From Phymatolithon calcareum (lineage: Eukaryota > Rhodophyta > Florideophyceae > Hapalidiales), in the NCBI GenBank assembly GCA_977006965.1, contig OZ345384.1:1-64000 (forward strand): DNA of 64,000 nt, read 5' to 3'. Below are positions 44,035 through 55,641 of the stretch, piece by piece. Position 1 is the stretch's first letter, and each line of letters opens with the position of its first letter. The notes below the pieces were generated by a model that saw only the letters and a list, made by a program, of their open reading frames with translations, was not told the DNA's origin and searched no databases. Position numbers and translations under genes: made by a program.

Positions 44035-45465
44035 TAATCTCAAGAGTTCGGAATGCGATGGGATGCATACACAAATTCCGCCAAATTGGCTTGAAAGTCA
44101 GAGGACTCCAACCAACCACGCGCATCAGGATTTTTAAGTCGATGATTCTCCCCAAATGGGCGTATGCCATTTACCTGACCCGATCAAGAAACGACTACTA
44201 CCGGCAATTGAAGCAGCAGAAGCTGTTTTTTACAGATACGTTTTCGGAAAATATGCCGAGTATCGAAGGGAGAGGATGCGGTTTCTCTGCCGTCTCGCCA
44301 GTCCAAAGATGACGAGAATGCACCAGGCTGAACGGTTTGCCTGGACACATTCGCGGAAGCGGACTCCAAGGTCCCCAGTGACGTCTCTGATAATCTAGCG
44401 CTGACGATGTCCAGCTGCAATCTGAGGATGGAGAAGGAATAGAGAAGCTGCTTGATGTAGCGATGACCTGGGCGAAGGAAAATGGTATGAGCTGGAACGC
44501 AAAGCCAGGAAAGAGCGAGATCCATAAATACAAGGGACTTCCGAAACACACCTTCCACATTGCTGGTCGAGTTCTTCATCAGGCATGGAGGCTTTCGTAT
44601 CTCAGGATAAACATGAACCACAAAGGCGTAACAGACAACATGGCGTTATCAAGAGTACGAAATGCAGTGGGGTGCATACACAAACTGCGGGATGTACTCC
44701 ACGTGACGCCACTGACAAGGCGATTACAATCAGCGATAGAATCTGCAGAAGGTTTATTCTTCAAGTATGTTTCTGGGACATATGCCCAGAACCGCCATGG
44801 TAGAATGCGAGTTCTGCGCCGACTAGAACCACCAGCCATGAGGAGAAGGCATCAAGCAGAAAGGTTTTCTCCGAGTCTAATGAGACAAAAGAAGCGCATC
44901 GATGAGGTAGACGAGTATTATGGGAGAGATGAAGACATTAAGGAGGCAACCAAGGACATAGAGTGCCTCAAGAAATATTAAGATCTGCAGCAAGCTCTCT
45001 ATAAAGCGGAGGAGGGCTCAGTGTCAAAGAAAGGGCGACGAAAAGAAATAACTGAGTTATGGGCAAGGGAAGAAGAGCGCAGATTGTTCGAGATACCAAC
45101 TGATTCGAACAATCTACCGGTGGTTCTTCACGTAAGAGAAAGGTCGACACGGTTGCAATGCCTACGGCTGATATTCAATAGAGCACCTCTTTGGAGAAAA
45201 TCAGTACTAGGTGCATACTTTGGTGTCACAGCCGTGATTGAGCTGGTCGCACTTCAACGCATTCTATCTTAATACAATATTAGTCCTGAAATGGAATATG
45301 AATGTAAACGACTCACTAGAGCACTTGTTGGGAGAGAAATACGAATCAAGTATATACTGAATAGTCAAACTACGTTAGCTTAGAAAATCGTGCGAAAGCG
45401 GCCCTGTTACTCTTGAAGAGAGGCCTTGGGAGCTTTTAAAATAAATCAACATATATCCCCCTTAA
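44035..45465 (+). mobile_element. LINE-B copy with 3' end
   Basis: Plus frames read RNAMGCIHKFRQIGLKVRG, KKRLLPAIEAAEAVFYRYVF, then at 44,400 a second start with ADDVQLQSEDGEGIEKLLDV, TWAKENGMSWNAKPGKSEIH and RNAVGCIHKLRD. The repeated order suggests two overlapping truncated insertions. The last piece reads LWRKSVLGAYFG and FECKRLTRAL-like and ends in GGGAGCTTTTAAAATAAATC then AACATATATCCCCC at 45,430-45,465. Confidence 0.7.
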
Positions 45466-46575
45466 GCTTGAAAAGACGGAGGAAGTTCCTGGAGCTTTCA
45501 GAAGAATACCAGGGAAAAGAAGATGATCTGGAAGACGTATCAAAGGACATTAGGTATCTCGGGGAAGAGGAACACCTTAAAGATGCTCTGAAACAAGAAG
45601 AAGAAGGTATGGTGTCAAAAAAGCGACGCCTACAAGCAACAGTCAAAGTCTGGTCGTTGGAAGAAGAGGGTCGGACAGTTAAAATCCCGATCGGCATACC
45701 GAACGACCCAACAGGAGTGCTATATGTAAGGGACAGAACTGCGAGGTTGAGATAGGGAATAGGGAATAGGGAATAAGGATGGATAGGCTCCGTCTCCTAT
45801 GCCGGATCCAGGCGGCCGCACATCGACGAGAAATGTTGGCCTTCAAAATGCTGAGAAGGAACAAGGCGAAAGAACGTATGTATTCAAAGGAAGTGCCCGA
45901 AAGAAGAAACAGCCATGAATGGCAGTACACGAAGAATGATATCGCCGCGATGGAGACCAGAGAGCCGTTCGGTGAAGCGGTAAAGCATATCCAAGCAAAC
46001 CAATCTTCGCAAACACTTTGATCGAAATTTCTGGAAATGGAAGGACACCGCCTAGAATCGAAGCGGAAAAGAAAGATACCATACGACAAAACAAGAGAAT
46101 TGCCAGCAATCCTCAAGTTCCCCAAGGTGAAGCACAGACAACTCGCGCTGCAGTATGCCTGTGGAAGATTCCCACAGGTGTCAACAACAAGTATGACTGA
46201 AGAATTCGGCACCAGAGCCAGAGAGCATATGGAGACCCTTGAACGCACGCTAGCAGGGTACGAACTCGAAGGAGAAAAACGACTGGAAACAGAAAAGGCG
46301 CTAGATGAGCTCTTACTATTTAGCAAGACACTCATAGAACGCATGGAGAACGAAGAAGGCCTGTATTAATCCGCAGAATGCAAGGCAAAAAGTGGTCGAG
46401 TCCAAGCACCAGCAATCCCGTAGAGGACTGAGATAGGACTACTTTGAGTCCGGAGTTTTCCCGTCTGCGATTCTAGTGGACGTTTTGTGAGCTACACAAA
46501 GGTAGGTAGCACCAGAGGAAGCCTTGCCCATATCTTCGGAAGTCTGTGGGGCTTTTAAATAAACTTGAAAGGGAA
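45466..46575 (+). mobile_element. Chimeric LINE fragments (LINE-B piece joined to LINE-A-type C-terminus)
   Basis: The part 45,466-45,754 is LINE-B (RKFLELSEEYQGKEDDLEDV, then TARLR). A short AGGGAAT triplication at 45,752-45,776 separates it from 45,779-46,366, a LINE-A-type C-terminus (DRLRLLCRIQAAAHRREMLA, ESKRKRKIPYDKTRELPAIL, FGTRAREHMETLERTL). This second part ends with CTTTTAAATAAACTTGAAAG and an A-rich run at about 46,568. Confidence 0.65.
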
Positions 46576-46770
46576 AAAAAAAGAAGAAGAAGGTATGGTG
46601 TCAAAAAAGCGACGCCTACAAGCAACAGTCAAAGTCTGGTCGCTGGAAGAAGAGGGTCGGACAGTTAAAATCCCGATCGGCGTACCGAACGACCCAACAG
46701 GAGTGCTATATGTAAGGGACAGAACTGCGAGGTTGAGATGCCTGAGAGTCATTTTCAACAGATTGAGAAG
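46576..46770 (+). mobile_element. Short LINE-B fragment, repeat of 45,600-45,754
   Basis: About 155 bp (46,584-46,738) are almost identical to 45,600-45,754, differing at a few positions. Both carry the frame VWSLEEEGRTVKIPIG. This piece then continues a little further (RCLRVIFNR) before being cut. Confidence 0.75.
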
Positions 46771-46829
46771 CTCGTTCTGGGCATTTCCTTGCTGCTCTTG
46801 ATATGAACTTTTCCTTCTCCTGTGCGACA

Positions 46830-47705
46830 ATTTTGTGGTTCAAGAATCGCATTCGAACCGATGTGTGCTCTGTGTTACTATCCCATGGTCCGTTCTGAAC
46901 ATACGGAACGAAATATGTCGATATTGCTTCTCCCTTGATTTTTCACGAATGTGGAGCTGCTCGCAGTCCTTATTCTCAAGTTGTGCCTCGCTGCCCACGG
47001 TACAATCTTGGTCCTCCCCGGTTTCATTTATGGTTCCAAAGTCTGTGTCTCGCGTTCAGGTCACCCATGATGACAGCTTTTCCACGGCAGTATTAATGGA
47101 GGTAAGCAAGACGCGTGTCGTAGTCTTCTTGTTTGGTTAAAGGCGAAATGTACACAACGGCCATGGTTAGGTTTGAGATATTCGCCACCACTGCTTCGTA
47201 CACTTTTGTCGCTGTCTTGAAGAGCACTTTTGTCGGTGTTCCTGGCCTAGTTATGAGTGCAAATCCACCACGATGTCTATCTCCTCCTCCCTGTGGTCTT
47301 GTAGCGCAAATTTGGTCATAGTTAACCGTTATCGCAGTGTCTTCTTTTTGGAATGTCTCACACAGCCCCAATACCTGTATGTGATGCCGTTCCATCAGGG
47401 CTTCAACAATGGCTGGTGTTTCCGACGAACCTCCCACGTTGAAAATTCATAATTCAATGCGGTTTCCTATGATTATTGTTCCTCATTTCCTTCAGCTTCC
47501 CTGTGCGATGCTGGTGGGTGGATTCCTTTGCCGTCTTCGACGACGGTTTGCTGGCTGTTTTCGACTCCGCTGCTAGTGACTTTCGTTGGAGACGCCCTTG
47601 GGTTCTCACTGACATTGTCCTGCACATCATTTTCCCCATCGCACTGTTCTTCATTGCTTGAAAGTTGTGGTAGAGGGCGCTTTCACCATTATGGCCAACA
47701 ACCAC
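46830..47705 (-). mobile_element. LINE-B 5' fragment (ORF1 remnant and endonuclease)
   Basis: The minus strand reads a basic, glutamine-rich piece (47,705-47,454), then NVGGSSETPAIVEALMERH, QVLGLCETFQKED with the endonuclease glutamate, AVVYISPLTKQEDYDTR and, in another frame near 47,080-47,040, AVIMGDLNARHRLWNH with the catalytic D and N. Stops follow. LINE-C ends directly upstream of this fragment. Confidence 0.75.
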
Positions 47706-47766
47706 ACTCTCTCTTTCGCCCTTTTCTTTCTTTCTTTCTTTATTGCAGATGACGTCAATTTTTAAG

Positions 47767-50700
47767 TTAACGCCTAAACTTGCTGTCGAGCAAGTTCTCT
47801 TCGTTCAAATATTGGATTATGGCTGCGAGTTTCTCTCTGCACAGATCTTCTACCGTTTTGCTCCGAACTATGCCGATGAATTTCCGTCGACTGACAGCCC
47901 GACCCGAGCAATATAGGATCATATGTTCCACAGTTTCCTTCACACCATACAGGCATTTTTTGCACATTTGGTCGTGAGGAAGTGGCTCATTCTCGTTGTG
48001 TCCATGGTGAAAGCTGTCGACGATTGGACAGCAATTAGTTATGAGCTGGAGTAGTATTACCGCAGCCCGTCTATGTGAGATGTGTAGGTCTTCCGGGAGT
48101 GTCGGGATGGTAACTGGTTTGTTTCTACAAGGCGGTTTGATAATGGATCGTGCCGCTTCCATGGTGAGAGGTACCGCTTGATGTGATAGCAGGCTTGATT
48201 CCGAGATTCCCCGGCGCGCGAGCTCATCAGCAGCCTCATTTTTCGGGACTCCGTAGTGACTCGGTATCCAAATGCCTTCTATGTGAATCTCCTGTGCCAT
48301 GATTAGTTCCATAAGATTCCATAGTTTTCGAACCATCTCTCCAAACATCCGCGGCTTGCCGTTGAGTGCGTCTATGCAGCTCTTGCTGTCGGTGAACCAT
48401 CGGATAGTGCTGCCGCGCGATATCGGTAGACTCTATGCTGCCTGAAATGCGTGTACGGCCGCAAAAGCCTCGGCGTCGAATGAGGAGCCAATGGCCCCAG
48501 CGGACAGCCCTTCTTCCAGTACCGCTTCTTCTCCGCGCAGCACCAAAACGCCCGCACCACCGACCTGCGGTGGGATTGTACGGTACATGTCGAGTGTGTC
48601 ATCATCTTCATCGCATAGGATAACACGCTGCTTCGAGGCCGTCGGGGTCATTTCGTAGGCATGCTCGTCCCCGTCGTCGTAGAACAAGAGGACATCCGGC
48701 GGCTTGCCGTGTCGAGCTTCAAACCGTTTCGCAGCGTCGTGGTTCTGATGTTCGGTAGAGTTGAGTTTCTTCAAGGTCGCGGTGTACGAACCTTCGTCCC
48801 ATTTTTCGGAGACGCGTTCTCCGTGATTCAGATCCCAGACGTGAGCTTGCGGTATTTCTCCCACACTTCCATCTGTCCATATTTCGATATCCGCTGTTCT
48901 CACTGCATTACGCTCCAAAATAAAGGCTTCTGTGTCGGCGCGCTTCTCCTCCGGTTCATCCTTCGCGGAAATAGGCGTTATGAAGGTCGTAAACCTGTTG
49001 CTTGAGCGATCCTTCCTGATTGGCGAGTGGAATCCCCTGCGTGGTAGAGCGAGGATCCCTTTCTCGGCCAGATAATAGGAGCTTGATTCCCGCCATGACC
49101 CTACGTTGCGTCTTGGTTTGAGCTCGCGTGAGTGGGTTGCACGATCCACTGGAGCCCCCGGTTCGAGTCGAAGTGCTTTCTCCATAACAAGAGTAGCATC
49201 CATCTCTCCGATGTCCCGCAGGCTACGCATCCCTGTCAGTGCCCGAAGCTTGGCAACTGCCGTAGCTTTAAGGCAGCCGCTGGCCGCTCGCCCTGCGTCG
49301 TTTCGTGCGATTTCGACTTGCTTGATGTGTGAGTCGAAGCCATGTACTGCGTAGGATGACGCACCGTATAATACAACTGGCTCGCAGTAGCTCTTTCGGA
49401 AAGCCTCCATGGTCGGTGTCTCGGCGCCCCAAGATGTCCCTCCCAGCGCTCGGATGAATCGAGTCTTGGACCGGAATTTCAGACTCACTTCCTTGCAGTG
49501 CAATTTGAAGCTCAGTCGTTGGTCCACGTTAACTCCGAGGAACTTATATGCCGGAACTGCTTTGATTCTCTCTCCGTCGATCTTGACGTTGCCGTCCATG
49601 ATTCCCAGTGGTGACCTTCCACCTGCAGCAAATCCCAATACCTTGCATTTCTGCGCATTGATCTTGATCCTCAAATAAGCGCATAGCTGGGAGAGGATCT
49701 GGGCGGCCTCATTGAGCTTGGAGATAACATCTTCCCAGGTCGCGCCGGTGGCATGGAAGCTGGTGTCGTCTGCGAATCTAAATTGAACCAGGTCGTCGAG
49801 GCGAACATCTAAATTAGAGATGTACAAGTTCCAGAGGTTTGGTGATAAAGAGCTCCCTTGCGGTAGCCCACACCCTAGCGCCCGCGACCGACCGACAGTG
49901 TTGATGTGCCGTCCTCGAGCTCGGCGGTCCGTCACGTAGGAATGCATCAAGCAAATCATATTTGGGGGACAGTTTAAGTTCACCATTTTTGCAAGTAACG
50001 GCGGTATAACAACCCGATCGTATGCAGCGCTGAAGTCCACGAAGAGGGCAGCACATTTCCGTCGGCGGGAGAATGCGTCTCCCGTGCGCTGTGTCATAGC
50101 AGTTATATGCTCGTGGGTGCTGCGGTATAATCTGAATCCTGCTTGCGCGGAGGGAAGTTTCGACTCCATCCACCCCGTTAGGCGTAGTCCGATGAGGCGT
50201 TCAGCAATACGACTGATGATTGTTGACAACGAGATTGTCCGGAGGGCTGTGGGGTCATCCGGTTTGGGTATGCCGATGAGTAGCACTGTTCTCCATGCAG
50301 AGGGCACTGTTCCTTCGCGCCAACTTCTGTTAACTATATCCAGTAAACGGTTTGTGGCCGTGGGAGACAGAAGACGGATGAATTCGACTTCTATCGTATC
50401 CGGACCAGTTGCAGTGCGTGTTGGCATTGCGCTTATGACTGCTGTGAGTTCACGCATAGAAAATTCTGGAACCTCGCCAAGCTCAGTGTGCGCCATCGCC
50501 ACAGCCGTCATGTACTTCCGTTTCCATTTCAAGTCTTGCGCCTTGACTTTGTTCCGGTTTCTGGCGACATATCCCTTGGCAACGTCGTCCGCAATATCTT
50601 GGTTCGATTTCCGGCAGTCTGTCACAATGGTTGCCCTCGCGCGGCGTTTGCCCTCGATTGCGGCGAGAAGCTTCCATCCCTTGCGGTCGGCCTGGACAGT

Positions 50701-51894
50701 TGATGCGAGGTCACGCCAGCACTTTCGCTTGGCTGCGGCGATGACCACGTCCGTATTAGCTCGTACTTCGGCAAGTACCATGAGAGACTCTGGCGATGGG
50801 TCGCGCTCGTAAGATTTGAACGCCTGTCCTCGCTCCGCCACGGCTGTTGCGCACTCATCTGTCTACCAGATTTTTCCCTTAAGATTTCCCCGCGGTACAG
50901 CGTGCTTTGCTCCTGCTAGAACAGCCTTAACAAAACGTCTGTTGTCCTCGTCGATTGTGACCTGGTTATCAGGCCACTCTTGAAGCTTCTACTCTTCCTT
51001 GACGGAAAATGCGTCCCAGTCCGCTGTTTTCAAAGACCATCGGGCCCGACCGAACCGTTTCCGGTCTTGATGCAACGCAGAGAACGTGAGTAGGATTGGA
51101 CGGTGGTCGCTAAAAGTGAGTGGCTGGACTTTCCATTGACACTCCATCACGTATGCTCCAGGACATGCCGCGATGTCGACTGCTGACTGGCCGTTTGGGG
51201 TGAGGAGTGTAGGCGAGCCGTCGTTGAGGATTATCCGACAGGTGGCTTCTAGGTACTCCTCCAGTACTTGCGATGTATTCGGGTCGTAGTTTCCTGGGTC
51301 CCATGACCCGTGGATATTACAATCTCCAAATAGTATCGTATTCGATCGAACCATATTTTGCCAGTGAAAGCGGGATGTTGAATCCGGAGAGATGTAGAAG
51401 TGTGATATGGGAATAGACCTTCCAGATTTTCCGAGCCGTACGTCAAGTTCCGCCACTTCAGCTTTGTCGCCGTGTCTCGTACCTTGACAGGCTACGGGGA
51501 GACCGAGACGAGCATAGGTCGTCACGCCGCCACCTAATAGCGTTCCGTCGTCCCTGTCAGCGCGGTTGACGATCCCGAACCCTGCAATCCGCGGCGAGGG
51601 GTCCTTAGGTCGGAGCCATGTCTCAGATAGTAGCAGAATGTCCGCTTTAGTGTCATTACCGAGCTTGGCGAGCTGCGAAGGGCGCCCTGCCTTGCGCACA
51701 GACCGGCAGTTGAGTTGTAGAATACGTAACGGACCTGGGTTGGTCTCGACGTCACCTGCTCGGATGAGGATGAGCCTTGACCAGTGCGCGTTTTTCACGC
51801 AAACGTCGAAGAAAGCGGGGGTGTGCCCGATTGGGCAGGTATGAGAGACCCGTTGGGTATCCAAATTTGAAAAAAGTTCTGCGTTGAGATCCAT
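47767..51894 (-). pseudogene. LINE-C polyprotein: endonuclease, reverse transcriptase, RNase H (three in-frame TAG)
   Basis: From ATG 51,892-51,894 to the TAA at 47,767 the frame never shifts. Residues 47-55 are GDVETNPGP. The endonuclease follows at once (LRILQLNCRSVRK, LLSETWLRP, GDCNIHGSWD, QSAVDIAAC, SDHRPILLTF), all catalytic motifs present. Then comes the reverse transcriptase: FVDFSAAYDRV (motif A), GLPQGSSLSPNLWNLYI (motif B), FRFADDTSFH (motif C). RNase H has IEIWTDGSV, FDAEAFAAVHAF, WFTDSKSCIDAL and WIPSHYGVPKNEAADELA. The end has a C-x2-C...H-x4-C finger (CKKC, EHMILYC). Three TAG codons interrupt it at 50,989-50,991, 50,863-50,865 and 48,433-48,435; no other lesion is seen. The second replaces a likely tryptophan (KIW-stop-TDEC). 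Confidence 0.88.
51730..51756 (-). other. 2A-like ribosome-skipping motif in LINE-C
   Basis: GDVETNPGP, preceded by LILIRA, matches the 2A consensus D-V/I-E-x-N-P-G-P with an upstream hydrophobic stretch. It lies directly before the endonuclease, so skipping would release a 54-residue leader and give an endonuclease-RT protein starting with proline. Confidence 0.8.
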
Positions 51895-52150
51895 TTTGTC
51901 TACGAGGTGTATTATGTCTCGCAGTCCAGCCGCACTACGTGGAATCGGAACTCGTGCGACCTGTGCGGGACTTTCTAACGGACAGACGTCTCCTGCATGT
52001 GTCGTTCATTGGATGGAAGTTCTTGTTGAGAAGGTCGATAGTCAGAACATGATCAGTCTCATTCGATCAGCGAAGATGTCACACATGCCAAGCTTTAGCG
52101 CATTTAACACCCGCCAGATAGCAAACGCTCTTGATGGTCAGAAAAGAAAC
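51895..52150. other. Region between LINE-C and LINE-A2 copy 2
   Basis: It should hold the 5' UTRs of the two divergent LINEs. A plus frame (51,914-52,162) ending FNTRQIANALDGQKRNMEK could be part of a LINE-A2 ORF1, but I cannot support it. Confidence 0.3.
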
Positions 52151-55100
52151 ATGGAGAAGTAAAGGGGACGAGCGCGCTATTGCGCAGCGAAGGCGGACAA
52201 TATTGTTCCGATAGAATGGTATCAGGGCATGGCGAAAGCTTCAAACAGAAGATTCTTCGACCTATGTGTCGAAAGCGCCGTAACGGCGGAGAGGCGTAAT
52301 CTAGTAGCACCAGAGCTCCGCCTTGATGGGCGAGAAAGCACAAGACTCCAAACTGAAAATATAGATCGGGGAGCGGAAGTGCCGCAGCTCTCAGAAGCAG
52401 GAGAAAATACAGGAACAGGAACAGCTACTGAATCAGAAACAGTCTAATCTAACGTTGAAGAGCTATAGAACGAATCCAGCACTACGCCCGGAACTACAAA
52501 TAAGAATAAACCAGACACTCTTGGGATACATCAAGAGGAAACCTTGGAAAATGCTATTTAAGAAAATGTGGCGTTTAGTAACCTTCAATGTTGGAGGATC
52601 TCCGGAGACCCCAGCATACATAGTAAAAATGATGAAAAAACACTGAATAGACATGGCTGCAATAACTGAAACACACTTGAGACCAGAAGGGAAAATTTGA
52701 TCTGATATCTTCTCCATGAACTCAATGCGCCCGCCTCCACAGACGCGGCTAAATTCTGGAGGAGTTTCGCTATTCTTTCGGAAGCACTCTGGGAGCCGTC
52801 AGATCTTTAAACACGCAGAGACCAAATTTCAACTCATTATCGCCCAAGTGGGAGAGATAAATGTGGGAGCTGTCTACATATCCCCGGCAACAACCAGAAC
52901 GGAAACCGAGAAATGCCTGATCATGGTCAAGCGTATGCACGAGGAAAGGCAATTGTGTGCGGCGACTGGAACGCTCGGACTCTGAGGTGGGATCTCACTC
53001 AAATAGGAGAGGCAACCAGCTCTTCCGTTGGGCAACAGCAAAGAACTGGGATTCCCGAACTCGGAGAGGATGCAGCTTCCGAACCAAGCGTTTCAAGAGC
53101 AACATTGACTTGTTCATAACAAAAGGAATTGAGACAGCAACGGTTTGATCCCAAACAGACGTCTGGACAGGAAATACGCAGCACCGACCAGTGACGCCAA
53201 GTGTTCTGACTCGCCAAAACAATACAAGAGCTCAAAATCCACGAATATCGGTTAAAAAATGGAGACATGAAGAGGAACAAGAAAAAGCTCGGGAACTATT
53301 CGGGACGGCCATTCCAGGAATCTTCGATGATCTGAAACGATGCAGCACTCGACAGGAACTAGATCGTCTTTACGAAAAATAGAGGATACGCTATGTGAGC
53401 GGTAGAGAGAGAAGAGAATTTGCCGACCACGCTATTAACCGTTCTGGAACTCAAATCTCGAAACGAAGTCCAAACGGCGCAAGAAACTGTACAAGAAAGC
53501 TCAAGAGCAGGATACAGAAGAATGTCGTAAAGATATTGGCAAATTGGTGAACAGAAGGAAGCGGCAGCAGTATCAGGAATACATAGTCGATCTTGAAGAA
53601 AAGGATGAGTCCAAGGCAATTGAACAAATCTCCCGAATGCAGAAGATGAGAACACGAAGAACGTCTAGGAACAAGATGACCGGCCATCCAATGCATAAAA
53701 CGCTGTTTACGGCCCACGTGTCCCAGACATGCCGAGATGTCAAGGGATGGCGACCAAGACCTTCGCACTTTGAATGTCCTCCTCAAATGCGAAATCTTAT
53801 CAAACTAGCAATCCTGAAAGCTCTAACCAGAAAGGCTACAGGCCTGGACGAAGTGAGCAGCGAAATGTTGAAAGCGGACCTGGAGGAGTGCACAGACCTA
53901 TTCTATGAGCTATGGACAGCCTGCGGCAGATGCGGAACACTTCCACAATCGTCGATGAAAACTCTCCTAGTCCCGCTGCACAAGAAAGGAGGCCATGAAG
54001 ATCCAAAAAGTTTCCGACCCATATCCCTACTGAGTCAGGTCCGAAAGGTTGTTGAATCCGCAATTGATATTATGCTCCGTCAAAGATACAAGAACCACAA
54101 CATCCAGCTGGGATTCCAAAAAGGGAAGAGTACGGAGCTCGCAATCTTGAGGGCGCTGGAACTACAAAAGCGGGGGCAGCGATGCATCGCAGTATTGGAC
54201 TAGAAGGCAGCGTACGACACAGTGCCTACACAACACCTGGAAGAGCGAATGAGAGGGCTTCTACCGCAAGAGCTATGCGTGATGATCGAAGCATTCTTGA
54301 TGCCTTCCTGGGTATCCACGATTGGTGACCGCAGCAAAAGTGGTTTCTAATTGACAGAGGAGTACCTCAGGGGTCTCCGCTGAGTCCAAGTTTGTACAAC
54401 CATTTCATGGACGAATTCGCGGAAAGAATAAGCTGAGTGCCACGAGAAGTTGCAGATGTAGCTGCAGTCCTCTTTCCGGACGACGTTCTTCTATCGGCAA
54501 AGACACCAGCGGGACTACAGAGACTGTTAAATATTGCATGGAAATGGGCAAGTGACAGGCAGATGGTTTGGAACACGAAAGCTGGGAAGAGCGAAGTACT
54601 TCTCTCGGAAGACACAAGATCACCCATTTCCAAGCTTTCAGGGAAAACGTTGCCAAAGGTCAGAGAAGTATCATACTTTGGCATCTCACTCAGTAATGAG
54701 GGAGTTACCGACACAGAAATGCTTGAGGGCATACTGCCAGGATGGTAGTATGCAATGCACCTGACGCCATGGACGCCGAGAGTCCAGACAGCTATCGCAG
54801 AAGTAAAGAAAACATATTTGGCACAAGTATTCGGTCCAATATCGAAAAACCGCTATGTCAGACTTTGCCTTCTTTGCCGAATTCACAACGCTGAAAACAG
54901 GAGACTCGTTCTAGCACTGAAAATTCTGGAACGAGCCAGATCAAAGAAAAGGAGCCTTCTGGCCGTCCTAATCGAGGAAAGAGATGTGGGTGAACTACAA
55001 TGGGTTAGTCGAGACATATCGGCAATGCTACAGTACGATCTATTCGAGACGGCACTGACTTTCCTCAATCAGGGAGTTTCACCAAAATCGTTGAGGACAT

Positions 55101-55641
55101 TGCTCTTCAAAGACGAAGGAGACGTCTCGGAGTGCAACAGAAAGAAAAAATTCCCTACGATCTGCCCGAGTCCACCCCGGCGATTATCGGACTCCCAAAA
55201 ACACGGCACCGCCAATTAGCGGTAAAGTTGGCATTCGGTCGGTTTCCCCCAGTGAGCACGTCACTTCTCGCACACAAGTTCGGTGATACTGTACCAATCC
55301 TCATGAACAACCTGGAAGAATACCTCGGAAGAAATCAACTGACCAAAGAGGAGATTGATACCACTAAAAAAGCACTAGACAAGCTACTCTTCTACACTAT
55401 CGTCTTTTACGACGAAAGGGAATAGCCAAGGCGCCTTGCGGAAATCTGATCAGTGGACCCCAAGCATTTCCCTCCGCCCTTTTACGGGAGAGAGTTTTTG
55501 CAGCTAGGGCTACGACGTTAACGCGGGTTACAAGTATTTGAATATATGATCGAAGCTACAACGTAGCTGCTGAAGCGCACCTCCCTTGCAGTTTCATGAT
55601 TGTTACTGAGGGCGTTTAATAAATTCCAAATTCAAAAAAAA
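52151..55641 (+). mobile_element. LINE-A2 copy 2, near full length, with poly(A)
   Basis: The copy runs from an approximate 5' end to poly(A) at 55,633-55,641. An ORF1-like stretch (52,200-52,450) is followed by endonuclease (RLVTFNVGGSPETPAYIV, GEINVGAVYISPATTR, a frame-shifted DWNAR box at about 52,965, SNIDLFITKG, NTQHRPVT). Next is reverse transcriptase (PLHKKGGHEDPKSFRPISLL, motif B GVPQGSPLSPSLYNHF, motif C changed to FPDD at about 54,473). The C-terminus ends FYDERE. Frameshifts and stops (for example TAG at 54,201-54,203 replacing leucine in motif A) inactivate it. Copy 1 is very similar and supplies the intact reading at these points. Confidence 0.88.

Larger units (their letters stand above)
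47721..51894 (-). mobile_element. LINE-C, nearly complete APE-type LINE with RNase H and 2A-like motif
   Basis: The element reads on the minus strand from a 5' region above 51,894 to a simple-sequence tail of GAAA units at 47,745-47,721. One long frame of 1,375 codons carries 2A-like motif, AP endonuclease, reverse transcriptase, RNase H and a CCHC-type finger. This domain set is that of I-type LINEs. No separate ORF1 was recognised upstream. The tail type differs from that of LINE-A2 (poly(A)) and LINE-B (no tail). Confidence 0.88.

Noticed and set aside
43633-44037. A 134-codon plus frame
   Set aside because: Pyrimidine-rich low-complexity DNA gives a frame rich in Ser, Pro and Thr with no domain.
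48661-50812. Long plus-strand frames (for example 50,084-50,812)
   Set aside because: They are antisense to the LINE-C polyprotein, whose motifs and intact frame are on the minus strand.
47767-51894. A genetic code with TAG as a sense codon, suggested by three TAG in a clean frame
   Set aside because: Exportin-7 and the PAP2 gene both end in TAG at the expected place, and other LINE copies here are broken by TGA as well as TAG.
52214-52235. A copia-type primer binding site (TGGTATCAGGGC)
   Set aside because: It lies in the 5' part of LINE-A2 copy 2, with no LTR or copia genes around it; probably chance.
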